Shown piece by piece: positions 16,218-22,489 of a DNA stretch of 22,489 nucleotides. Positions within the stretch are counted from its first letter, which is position 1; each line of letters opens with the position of its first letter. The position numbers were made by a program, and so were the translations under genes. This DNA is from Mariprofundaceae bacterium (GTDB taxonomy: Bacteria; Pseudomonadota; Zetaproteobacteria; Mariprofundales; Mariprofundaceae). Below the pieces are notes generated by a model that was not told the origin of the DNA, searched no databases, and worked only from the letters and a program-made list of their open reading frames with translations. Location: NCBI GenBank assembly GCA_015488125.1, contig WFOJ01000106.1, forward strand, positions 1-22,489, read 5' to 3'.

Positions 16218-16526
16218 TCAATGCAGTTTTGATGCAGGCCAGGAGCCTGGCGGGAACGGCTGAACGCAAATCATTTCCACATCAGCCACAATTGCTGCAC
16301 CGGAAACAATGACTTTCGGTCCCGCATGCATGGCATCCGGGTGAAATTCAGTCAGCCCGTTAAATTCGAGGTCTGCCGTTGCATGAATCATGCGCCGCAC
16401 CAGCGGCCACTGCTCATCGGTATAGCTGCCACGATCACCCGCCTCAGCATCAACACCGGCAAAAGAGGAGTGTTCTGTTTTCCGGCCTGCATCGGTGATC
16501 TGTTCAGTAGCGCTGTTCTGATTCAT
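16218..16526 (-). pseudogene. cobH: truncated precorrin-8X methylmutase (CobH/CbiC) remnant
   Basis: The 102-codon frame matches the first 40% of precorrin-8X methylmutase. RRMIHATADLEFNGL, with the catalytic His48, then FHPDA, AGPKVIVSGAAIVADVEMIC follow the family order. Shortly after residue 87 similarity stops and the frame ends in an unrelated tail (PFPPGSWPASKLH), whereas the enzyme normally has about 210 residues. The missing part is not found in other frames, since sdhB begins immediately. I infer a gene cut short by a deletion or rearrangement. ATG with GAGGGA upstream; it follows cbiX by 9 nt, as expected for a former cobalamin operon. Confidence 0.75.
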
Positions 16527-16535
16527 GCTATTCCC

Positions 16536-17372
16536 TCAGTGGTGGTGCCCTGCACCGTGTTCCTCTGCAAAGCGGTGATATTTACATCCGTCACACTCCG
16601 GCATCTGCGGTCTGTTCATATTCCGGTCCGTGGCCTGCGCCACGCGCTGATCCAGCAAATCATAAATATGGGTGGAAAATCCGATATATTTGGCAAGCCC
16701 GAAAGCAATCGACGGGTATTGCCGTTTCAATCGCTCCACCTGCCGCGCAATGCGTTCAATCAATACACCGCTGTAAAGATAGTAAGGCAGCACAATGATC
16801 TGCTTCATGCCACACGCCACCTGACGTTGAACGGCCATTTCGATTTTCGGCGAAGTGATGCTGGTAAACGCCATATCAACCATCTCATGATCAGTTGACT
16901 CAAACAGCCAGCGCGCCATTTTGGCGATTTCGCCATTGGCCACCATATCCGATGATCCACGCCCCAGCAGCACTACGCCTGTGTTTTTGGCATCCGGCAG
17001 ATCGAGCGCATACATCGCCTTACCCAACTCCGCTTCCAGGGCGTTGAGCACCTTCACATCAGCCCCCAGATGCCGGGCTAATACAAACTCAACCCCCGGA
17101 TGGCGGCTGCGCGCCTCGGCGACGTGATGGGGAATCTCCATTTTCACATGGCCGGCAGCCCCCAAAATCAGCGGCACAACAATCACGCGGGCTGAGTCCG
17201 CTGCTGCTCTGTCCAGCCCCTCATCCAGCAACACATCGGCAAATTCGATAAAGCAAACCTCAATGCGGTCGTCCGGCCGACGTTTGCGCCATTGCTCAGC
17301 GAACTGTCCGATCTCCTCATTGCCTCTCGGTTCACGCGAGCCATGCCCTACCAGTAAAATCGTGTCGCTCAT
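16536..17372 (-). CDS. cbiX: sirohydrochlorin chelatase, long CbiX type
   Basis: Inserts cobalt (cobalamin) or iron (siroheme) into sirohydrochlorin. 278 residues with two repeated chelatase halves. The N-half has ILLVGHGSREP and LGAAGHVKMEIP with the metal-handling His residues; the C-half has VVLLGRGSSDMVAN and LPYYLYSGVL. The C-terminus has MPECDGCKYH and a His-rich end (HGAGHHH), the features I recall for Bacillus megaterium CbiX, where CxxC binds an Fe-S cluster. The start is the ATG giving MSDTILLVGHG; the open frame continues far upstream through the tRNA gene, which is not coding. Since its cobH neighbour is broken, a siroheme role is possible. Confidence 0.85.
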   Translation of the reverse strand: MSDTILLVGHGSREPRGNEEIGQFAEQWRKRRPDDRIEVCFIEFADVLLDEGLDRAAADSARVIVVPLILGAAGHVKMEIPHHVAEARSRHPGVEFVLARHLGADVKVLNALEAELGKAMYALDLPDAKNTGVVLLGRGSSDMVANGEIAKMARWLFESTDHEMVDMAFTSITSPKIEMAVQRQVACGMKQIIVLPYYLYSGVLIERIARQVERLKRQYPSIAFGLAKYIGFSTHIYDLLDQRVAQATDRNMNRPQMPECDGCKYHRFAEEHGAGHHH

Positions 17373-17523
17373 CCACCACAACCTTCTTTCTTTGCCTTGC
17401 ACAAGAAATGGGTACAACCCGTATCGTAACGCATTGATTTTTTTCATGATGCTTGCCAGCGTCCGCCAGGTTTCCGAGTTAGGATAACAGGCGAAAAACA
17501 CAATGGTCACTGAACGAAGCGCA

Positions 17524-17557
17524 TAAAAAAAGGCCTGCATTGCATGCAGGCCTTTTG
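17524..17557 (-). terminator. terminator of tRNA-Gln
   Basis: On the minus strand a 13-bp perfect stem AAAAGGCCTGCAT / ATGCAGGCCTTTT with a 3-nt loop runs into seven T residues, directly after the tRNA CCA end. Confidence 0.9.
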
Positions 17558-17564
17558 AAGTGAC

Positions 17565-17638
17565 TGGCTGGGGGACAAGGATTCGAACCTTGGTTGACGG
17601 AGTCAGAGTCCGTAGTCCTGCCGCTAGACGATCCCCCA
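17565..17638 (-). tRNA. tRNA-Gln (anticodon CUG)
   Basis: 74 nt with encoded CCA. Acceptor stem TGGGGGA / TCCCCCA, G73, anticodon stem-loop ACGGA-CTCTGAC-TCCGT giving anticodon CTG, and T-loop GGTTCGAATCC. It decodes CAG. No TTG-anticodon companion lies nearby. Confidence 0.95.
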
Positions 17639-17650
17639 CCGGGGCCGCGA

Positions 17651-17678
17651 ATAGTAGCGTCAGGCGCTTGCTCGTCAA
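17651..17678 (-). promoter_or_regulatory. promoter of tRNA-Gln
   Basis: Minus strand TTGACG (17673-17678), 16-bp spacer, TACTAT (17651-17656), then a GC-rich discriminator (CGCGGCCCC) typical of stringently controlled stable RNA genes. It is divergent from fur. Confidence 0.75.
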
Positions 17679-17705
17679 GCATGGGTGGCGTTTTTTTGGT
17701 GCTAT

Positions 17706-17734
17706 TTGATAATGATTATCATTATCTTTATCAT
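17706..17734 (+). promoter_or_regulatory. promoter of fur overlapped by a Fur box
   Basis: TTGATA (17706-17711), 17-bp spacer and TATCAT (17729-17734). The spacer and most of the -35 box are covered by GATAATGATTATCATTATC (17708-17726). That 19-mer differs from the consensus Fur box only at the central base, so repression by Fur-Fe(II) is expected. Predicted transcription start about 17741-17742. Confidence 0.85.
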
Positions 17735-17741
17735 TCGCCCC

Positions 17742-18119
17742 ATGTCCTTGCGAATGACTCCTCAACGACACGCCGTGCTGACACTGATCAATGGCTCTGC
17801 CAGACACTGGGATGCCGAAGCTATTTCCCGGGCATTGCAAAAAAACGATCAGCGCATTGGCATTGCCACGATTTACCGAACCTTGTCTGTGCTCGAAGAA
17901 GCAGGCCTGATTGCGGCCGTCGTGATTGGTCAGCGCAAGCATTATGAGCGCATTGATAAGCCTCACCATGACCATATGGTATGCGAGGCCTGCGGTCGTA
18001 TTGAAGAGTTTTTTCATCAGGATATTGAAACCCTGCAACATGACATTGCGAAACGCCATGGTTTTTGTATACAGGGGCATTCGCTGGTTATTTTCGGCCT
18101 TTGCCGTCAATGCCAGTAA
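17742..18119 (+). CDS. fur: ferric uptake regulator
   Basis: 125-residue Fur family repressor. The N-terminal winged helix includes the recognition region RIGIATIYRTLSVLEEAGL. The dimerisation domain has HHDHMVCEACGRIEEF with metal-binding His residues and the CxxC pair, and the second structural zinc pair is in the C-terminal GLCRQCQ. The start is taken as ATG giving MSLRMTPQRHAVL; there is no ribosome-binding site, and the mapped promoter would place the mRNA start on this ATG, so translation is probably leaderless. ATG at codon 5 is the alternative. Autoregulated through the overlapping Fur box and cotranscribed with the iron permease 18 nt downstream. A family member such as Zur cannot be excluded, but operator and neighbour argue for Fur. 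Confidence 0.85.
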   Translation: MSLRMTPQRHAVLTLINGSARHWDAEAISRALQKNDQRIGIATIYRTLSVLEEAGLIAAVVIGQRKHYERIDKPHHDHMVCEACGRIEEFFHQDIETLQHDIAKRHGFCIQGHSLVIFGLCRQCQ

Positions 18120-18137
18120 TATTTGCAGGAGTTTATC

Positions 18138-18968
18138 ATGCTTTCCTCACTAACGATTGTTTTTCGGGAAATACTCGAAATGGCAATGATCGTCGGCATT
18201 CTGCTGGCTGCGACAACCACCGCTGCCCATAGCCGACGCTGGATTTATAGCGGCATGGGCATCGGCCTTGCCGGCGCTGTATTGCTTGGCATCTTCATGG
18301 AAGAAATGGAAGCTGCCTTTGAAGGAACAGGAGAGTTTTTATTCAACGCGGTGATTCTGACGCTGGCTTCTTCCCTTCTGGCATGGACGGTGATCTGGAT
18401 GAGTAAACAAGGGCGTGATATTGCCATGCATGTGCGCCACACAGGCCAGCGCTACGCCGCTGGTGATATTTCCGGGACTGCTTTGCTGCTGATTACCTTC
18501 AGCGCTGTGATTCGTGAAGGATCAGAGGCGGTGTTTTTCCTGTTCGGTGCCTGGCAGATTGGTAATCATGATGGCAATGATATGCTGACCGGAGGCGTAC
18601 TCGGTCTGTTGCTGGGGGTTGGTCTGGGCTATGTCATGTACCGTGGCTTGTTAAAACTTCCTTTACAGCGGGTTTTTCAGGTGCTCGCCTGGCTGCTGAC
18701 CCTGCTCGCCGCCGGCATGGCCTCACAGGCATGCTGGAACCTGGTCATGATCGACTGGCTGCCGCCGATTATTGACCCTTTGTGGGATTCTTCCTTTTTG
18801 CTGTCGCAGGATGGCATCGCAGGCGAGCTGTTACATGTGCTGATGGGTTATGATGAACGCCCGAGTGCGTTGCAGGTGATTGTGTTCTTCAGCGTTCTTG
18901 GCGGCATGTTTTATCTCAAACATCAGGTGGAGCATAACGCAGGGCAGTCTGCTTCCTCAGCCACCTGA
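18138..18968 (+). CDS. FTR1-family iron permease
   Basis: 276-residue inner-membrane protein with about seven helices. The two iron-translocation motifs of FTR1/EfeU permeases are present as REILE (FREILEMAM, residues 10-14) and REGSE (IREGSEAVFF, about 125-129). A further acidic cluster MEEMEAAFEGTGE follows TM2. It probably imports iron. No periplasmic ferroxidase or EfeO/EfeB partner is adjacent. The start is ATG at 18138 with AGGAG 7 nt upstream; an in-frame TTG 15 nt earlier is less likely. Second gene of the Fur-controlled fur-ftr1 operon. Confidence 0.85.
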   Translation: MLSSLTIVFREILEMAMIVGILLAATTTAAHSRRWIYSGMGIGLAGAVLLGIFMEEMEAAFEGTGEFLFNAVILTLASSLLAWTVIWMSKQGRDIAMHVRHTGQRYAAGDISGTALLLITFSAVIREGSEAVFFLFGAWQIGNHDGNDMLTGGVLGLLLGVGLGYVMYRGLLKLPLQRVFQVLAWLLTLLAAGMASQACWNLVMIDWLPPIIDPLWDSSFLLSQDGIAGELLHVLMGYDERPSALQVIVFFSVLGGMFYLKHQVEHNAGQSASSAT

Positions 18969-19004
18969 GCAAGCTCACGACACACCAGGAGTCTGTCGGA
19001 TTGC

Positions 19005-19493
19005 TTACCCGGATCTGGTTGATATTTGCTTCAGCAGAGGCAACACGGGAGCAGGCACCAGCGAGGCAACATCGCCGCCCATGCTGGCAATTTCGCGGAT
19101 AAAGCGGGAGGACACAAAGGTATAATCCTCGCGCGCCATGACAAACACCGTTTCAATTTCGCTATCGAGGCGGCGGTTCATGGTTGCCATCTGAAATTCA
19201 TATTCAAAATCGGATGCCGCCCGCAGGCCCCGCAGAATGGCGCTGGCATGATGCTGTTGCGCCAGTTGTACCAGCAGACCGGAAAAAGGCACGATTTCCA
19301 CGCCCGGTTCACCGGTAAATGTCGCCTGAACCAGTTGCACACGGGTATCAAGGTCAAATACCGGGTGTTTGCCCGGATTCTCGGCAACGCCGATCACCAC
19401 GCGATCAAACAGCCTCAGACCACGGCGCACCACATCCACATGACCCAGCGAAACAGGGTCAAATGTTCCCGGGTAGATAGCGCAGTTATTCAT
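19005..19493 (-). CDS. coaD: phosphopantetheine adenylyltransferase
   Basis: Penultimate step of coenzyme A synthesis: adenylates 4'-phosphopantetheine to dephospho-CoA. 162 residues, normal length. The nucleotidyltransferase motif is YPGTFDPVSLGH (His18), then ILRGLRAASDFEYEFQMATMNR and TFVSSRFIREIASMGGDV, all diagnostic. Its ATG overlaps the rsmD stop by 4 nt, the usual rsmD-coaD pair. It converges on the permease gene with a 36-bp gap and no strong terminator. Confidence 0.97.
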   Translation of the reverse strand: MNNCAIYPGTFDPVSLGHVDVVRRGLRLFDRVVIGVAENPGKHPVFDLDTRVQLVQATFTGEPGVEIVPFSGLLVQLAQQHHASAILRGLRAASDFEYEFQMATMNRRLDSEIETVFVMAREDYTFVSSRFIREIASMGGDVASLVPAPVLPLLKQISTRSG

Positions 19494-20059
19494 GCTTTCT
19501 CCAGTGGTATTTTTTTCAGCAACGTCAGACTGCTGTGGCCGTAACGCCGGATAGCCAGGGTTTCCAGCGCCAGCCCGGCATAGTCAGGCATGGCATCGCT
19601 GGCTTCTTCCACCACCAGTATATCAAAATCAATGGCATGGCGCATCAGCCATGCGGGTAAAGCGGCTGAATCGCCCTGGTGATAAGGCGGATCAGCAAAG
19701 ATGACAGCATAATACTGCCCAGTTACAGCGGAAAGGGCATGGGGAATACGCCCCTGACAAATATGCCAGCGCTGTGGCGCGATGGCCAGCCGCCCGGCCT
19801 GCTGACGCATGGCACGGCAGGCACGAGGGCTGGCTTCCAGTGAAGTGACGCTGTTCATCCCCCGTGAAATGGCTTCCAGCGCCATGATACCAGAACCTGC
19901 ATACAACTCGAGCATATGGCATGCCGAAAAAGGCTGTGTGAGATGATGCGCCAGCATATTGAACAATGCCTGACGAACTTTTGCTGGCGTTGGTCGAAGG
20001 CCAGGCAGATTCGGTACAGTAATCCGCCGGTTGCCCAACTCACCTGCAGTAATACGCAG
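19490..20059 (-). CDS. rsmD: 16S rRNA (guanine966-N2)-methyltransferase
   Basis: Methylates G966 of 16S rRNA. A Rossmann methyltransferase with LELYAGSGIMALEAISRG for SAM binding and catalytic FADPPY. RsmD homologues begin MRIIxGxxRGRxL..P..GLRPTPxxVRExLFN. In this frame the matching residues start at a CTG at 20059 (CTG then RITAGELGNRRITVP), while the first common start codon is a TTG seven codons later. I therefore place the start at the CTG, preceded by an AGGGCAGGG-like ribosome-binding site; the frame closes with TAA six codons before it. With the TTG start the protein would lose its conserved first strand. Followed by coaD; preceded by a response regulator gene. Confidence 0.85.
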   Translation of the reverse strand: MRITAGELGNRRITVPNLPGLRPTPAKVRQALFNMLAHHLTQPFSACHMLELYAGSGIMALEAISRGMNSVTSLEASPRACRAMRQQAGRLAIAPQRWHICQGRIPHALSAVTGQYYAVIFADPPYHQGDSAALPAWLMRHAIDFDILVVEEASDAMPDYAGLALETLAIRRYGHSSLTLLKKIPLEKA

Positions 20060-20114
20060 GGTCAGCCCTGCCCTTTACCCATAAACATTGCAGCGGTGTA
20101 CAGTAAGCCAGCGT

Positions 20115-20960
20115 TTACCACTTGCGTTCGAATGATGCCAGTTGCTTGTCGAGTACAGTCAGCGGATCTTCAGAATTATCGGCGATCGCATCGCAATCAT
20201 AGCCGATGTCAATAGCGATAGATTGCTCTGTGGCAGGCCAGGTTAATGACAGATTCCAGCTGGAGGCCACACTGTTCGCCCACATTTTGGCATCATCCAG
20301 CGTTGCCTCTGGCAGCAAGGCGGCAAAACGCCCCTGCCCCATATCTGCCACAACATCGAAAGGCCGGGCCTGCTGGCCTAACTGACGGGCTGCTTTGCGG
20401 CTGGCCGATTCAGCAAACCACTCGGCATGCCCGCGTACCAGCGATACATAATTGCCAATACCGAATACCACCAGACTTGCCGGACGACCGGAAACGTTAG
20501 AGCGTAATTTTTCTTTTTTCAGCGCTTCGCGAAAATAATTGGCGGTGGCCAGACCGGTTACCGGATTTTCGTAAAAATAGGCCGCCATGCGATCACGACG
20601 AGCCAGCGCCGTATTAACGCGGGCCAGCAGTTGCTGTGGCGTGATCGGTTTGGACAAATAATCATCCACCCCCAGTGTCAGCCCCTTGATCTGATCGTTC
20701 AGGTCATCCAGTACGCTGAGAAACACAAATGGTGTCAGATTAAAATGACGCTGCTTGCGCACCTCAGCATAAAACGCCCAGCCATCCATTTTTGGCATCA
20801 CGATATCGGTCAGAATCAGGTCAACATGCCGGTGCTTGAGAATTTCCAGCGCTGTGACACCATCATCCGCTTCAAGTACGCGAAAGCCACCCTGCTGCAG
20901 AAAATGGCTGGTAATATCGCGACTGGAATCCGAATCATCAGCAATTAAAATGGTTTTCAT
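20115..20960 (-). CDS. response regulator with degenerate GGDEF domain
   Basis: 281 residues. The receiver domain (1-120) is intact: Asp8-Asp9, phosphosite Asp52 in LTDIVMPKMDG, Lys104 in YLSKP. The C-terminal half (125-281) follows a GGDEF fold, with NPVTGLATANYFREAL in place of DPLTGLxNRRxF. The active-site signature, normally RYGGDEFAxLLP, reads DMGQGRFAALLP (208-212), so the Gly-Gly-Asp-Glu core is lost and no RxxD site is seen. It is likely a non-catalytic output or binding domain. ATG overlaps the M16 stop (ATGA) with GGAGG upstream. It lies within the common M16-M16-rsmD-coaD cluster. No sensor kinase is nearby. Confidence 0.88.
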   Translation of the reverse strand: MKTILIADDSDSSRDITSHFLQQGGFRVLEADDGVTALEILKHRHVDLILTDIVMPKMDGWAFYAEVRKQRHFNLTPFVFLSVLDDLNDQIKGLTLGVDDYLSKPITPQQLLARVNTALARRDRMAAYFYENPVTGLATANYFREALKKEKLRSNVSGRPASLVVFGIGNYVSLVRGHAEWFAESASRKAARQLGQQARPFDVVADMGQGRFAALLPEATLDDAKMWANSVASSWNLSLTWPATEQSIAIDIGYDCDAIADNSEDPLTVLDKQLASFERKW

Positions 20961-22270
20961 GGTTTTTTCCCTCCAGGTCCAACACGAATGACGCTCCACT
21001 CATCCGCTGGCATAAAACGTTTGGCGACACGCTGAACGTCGGCAAGCTTGACCGAATCGACGCGTTTCGTCCAGTTCTCCAGATAATCCAGTGGCAAATG
21101 GTAAAACCCGATCATGCCGATCAGTCCCACCCGCTCACGATTCGAGTCCATCCGCTGGGCAAAACCACCCGTCAGATTTCCCTTGATTTTTTTCAGACGC
21201 TGCGCATCCACATGGCCTCTGGCCAGCGTATCAAGTTGCTGACGCACCAGTTTTTCGGCAGCAGCAGCCTGATCAGCGCGTGTTTGCAAACTGATCACCA
21301 GCGGGCCAGTGGCCAGCAGTGGCATGGCATAAGAATAAACACCATACACCAGACCGCGCTTCTCACGGACTTCTTCCATCAGCAAAGAGCCAAAACCGCT
21401 GCCGCCCAGGTAATGGTTCAGCACCAGCACCGGAAAAAAGTCGGGATCGTGACGGGCGATGCCCAGTCTGGCAAACTGCACCAGCGTTTGCGTGGTCGGC
21501 ATGGTAATATCCTGTTGTGTCACCGCCTGTGGCCTGACTTTGGCAATATGATCAGCGGCCACTGCAGGCTTGCCCTGCCACGATTGCCAGCGCTGATTGA
21601 GCATGGGCAACAGGGTATCCATGGTAATATCACCACTGACTGCCAGCACCGCACCTTCCGGCCTGCATTGTTGGCGGTACAATTGCCTGATATCCTGAAC
21701 CGAAATCTTCGCCAGCGTGTTGGCATCGCCAGCTGAAGGTGAGGCGTAAGGGTGCGTGCCATACAATAGTTTGCCTCTTGCCAGACTGGCGCGATAGCCC
21801 GGCTCCTCCAGCGATTTGGTCGCCGCTGCTACGGCATCTTTTTGTAATTGCGCGAAGCGTTTTTTGTTCCAGCCTGGCTGCAACAAGGCTTCGCTTAAGG
21901 CATCCAGCCCCTGCGGTAATGCCTCGCGCAGCACTGTCAGGGAAAGGCTGAGCGTATCCTTGCCAGCGCCCGCGCCCAGTTGAATGGCCTGTTCATCCAG
22001 CCAGAGGCTGAAGGCATCATGCGCATGACGGGCGCTGTGATCGGTCAGCATGGCCGCCAGCATGGCCGCTGTTCCGGCCTTTCCAGGTGCATCAAAACGG
22101 CTGCCAGCTGGCAGTTGCAATTGCATGGCCACCATGGGCAGGTTGTGCGACTCCATGAGCAATACCCGCAGGCCGTTGTTCAGCGTGGCCTGTTGAATGG
22201 GGGTAGCCTGCACCGGTGCCGCCAGTATCAGCAACAACAGCATGGCCTGGCATCGAATCATCCAGCTCAT
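20957..22270 (-). CDS. M16 family peptidase-like protein lacking the zinc site
   Basis: 437 residues with an N-terminal signal peptide (hydrophobic stretch to VQATP, cleavage near residue 22), so periplasmic or envelope-associated. It keeps the insulinase/pitrilysin fold: TLNNGLRVLL, the GSRFDAPGKAG lead-in, HYLGGSGFGSLLMEEVREKRGLVYGV. Where active M16 enzymes have HxxEH, this protein has Ala69, Ala72 and Ala73. It is therefore the non-catalytic half of a two-subunit M16 peptidase, the active half being the partial gene upstream, which overlaps it by 4 nt. The substrate is unknown. Confidence 0.88.
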   Translation of the reverse strand: MSWMIRCQAMLLLLILAAPVQATPIQQATLNNGLRVLLMESHNLPMVAMQLQLPAGSRFDAPGKAGTAAMLAAMLTDHSARHAHDAFSLWLDEQAIQLGAGAGKDTLSLSLTVLREALPQGLDALSEALLQPGWNKKRFAQLQKDAVAAATKSLEEPGYRASLARGKLLYGTHPYASPSAGDANTLAKISVQDIRQLYRQQCRPEGAVLAVSGDITMDTLLPMLNQRWQSWQGKPAVAADHIAKVRPQAVTQQDITMPTTQTLVQFARLGIARHDPDFFPVLVLNHYLGGSGFGSLLMEEVREKRGLVYGVYSYAMPLLATGPLVISLQTRADQAAAAEKLVRQQLDTLARGHVDAQRLKKIKGNLTGGFAQRMDSNRERVGLIGMIGFYHLPLDYLENWTKRVDSVKLADVQRVAKRFMPADEWSVIRVGPGGKKP

Positions 22271-22489
22271 CGTTTGCTCTCCTCAGGATGTAAATAGCCA
22301 GTGGTTGCTCGTTCAGGACGCAGCCAGCGTTGGACGGCAGCCTGAATATCCTTAGCCGTCACCGCCTGCAAGGCATCCAGCCCTTGCGGATAATGCGCCG
22401 CGCCAATGCCGGTGGTTTCCATGCGACCAATGCGTTTGGCCCGCAGATACAGGGAATCCTGAGAAAAAACCTCACCGGCCCTGATATTG
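22267..22489 (-). CDS. M16 family peptidase, C-terminal fragment (gene continues beyond the window)
   Basis: The last 73 codons of a gene entering from the right edge. The residues AGEVFSQDSLYLRAKRIG, YPQGLDALQAVTAKDIQAAV and WLRPERATTGYLHPE are typical of the end of an M16 peptidase. The TGA overlaps the ATG of the second M16 gene, as in many proteobacterial M16 pairs. The HxxEH motif lies outside the window, so activity cannot be judged. Confidence 0.85.
   Translation of the reverse strand, partial: NIRAGEVFSQDSLYLRAKRIGRMETTGIGAAHYPQGLDALQAVTAKDIQAAVQRWLRPERATTGYLHPEESKR

Noticed and set aside
16326..16898. 190-codon open frame on the plus strand
   Set aside because: Antisense to cbiX and the cobH remnant, with no recognisable domain; a shadow of real coding sequence.
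17440..17470. TGGCAAGCATCATGA on the minus strand as a sigma-54 promoter for cbiX
   Set aside because: The invariant GC of the -12 box is missing.
17373..18110. Long open frame upstream of and in frame with cbiX on the minus strand
   Set aside because: It runs antisense to fur and through the tRNA-Gln gene and its terminator. Chelatase similarity begins only at the ATG at 17372.
1..22489. CRISPR arrays, insertion sequences and prophage genes
   Set aside because: No regularly spaced repeats, transposase, integrase or phage structural genes were found by reading both strands.

Overview
The window reads as chromosomal core plus signalling DNA from a Gram-negative proteobacterium of moderate GC. 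The evidence is a class A RNase P RNA, an SdhCDAB complex of E. coli type, a beta-barrel outer-membrane protein, sigma-54 promoters on nitrogen genes, and an iron regulon with an almost ideal Fur box. The mix (duplicated glnK-amtB, fur next to an FTR1-type iron permease, several c-di-GMP type proteins) would suit an iron-oxidising Zetaproteobacterium of the Mariprofundus type. That is an impression from memory; a gammaproteobacterium is not excluded. No phage, IS element or CRISPR array was seen.

Left part (1-5290), all on the minus strand: the 5' part of rplS (L19) behind a good promoter and a structured leader; a 43-bp tandem repeat containing a perfect palindrome; an MFS transporter; then a tightly coupled three-gene signalling operon. 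In transcription order that operon is PAS-GGDEF-EAL protein, histidine-kinase-like protein, LuxR-type response regulator. Each member has lost key catalytic or phosphotransfer residues in at least one domain, while the GGDEF and DNA-binding ends look intact. This is the best candidate for an unusual system here.

Middle part (5290-12760): rnpB on the plus strand with its terminator, then two ammonium-uptake units on the minus strand. Each has a sigma-54 promoter. The first is porin-glnK-amtB; the second is glnK-amtB with a different Amt lineage. Two terminator-like hairpins separate them. comEC follows.

Right part (12960-22489): sdhCDAB on the plus strand; convergent to it, cbiX and a truncated cobH/cbiC remnant; tRNA-Gln(CUG) with terminator and promoter; a divergent Fur-box-controlled fur-ftr1 pair, predicted to give a leaderless fur mRNA; then a minus-strand operon M16 peptidase (partial), M16-like partner, response regulator with a broken GGDEF domain, rsmD (apparently starting at CTG), coaD. 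The genes of this operon overlap by 4 nt except at the regulator-rsmD junction, which has a gap of about 55 nt.
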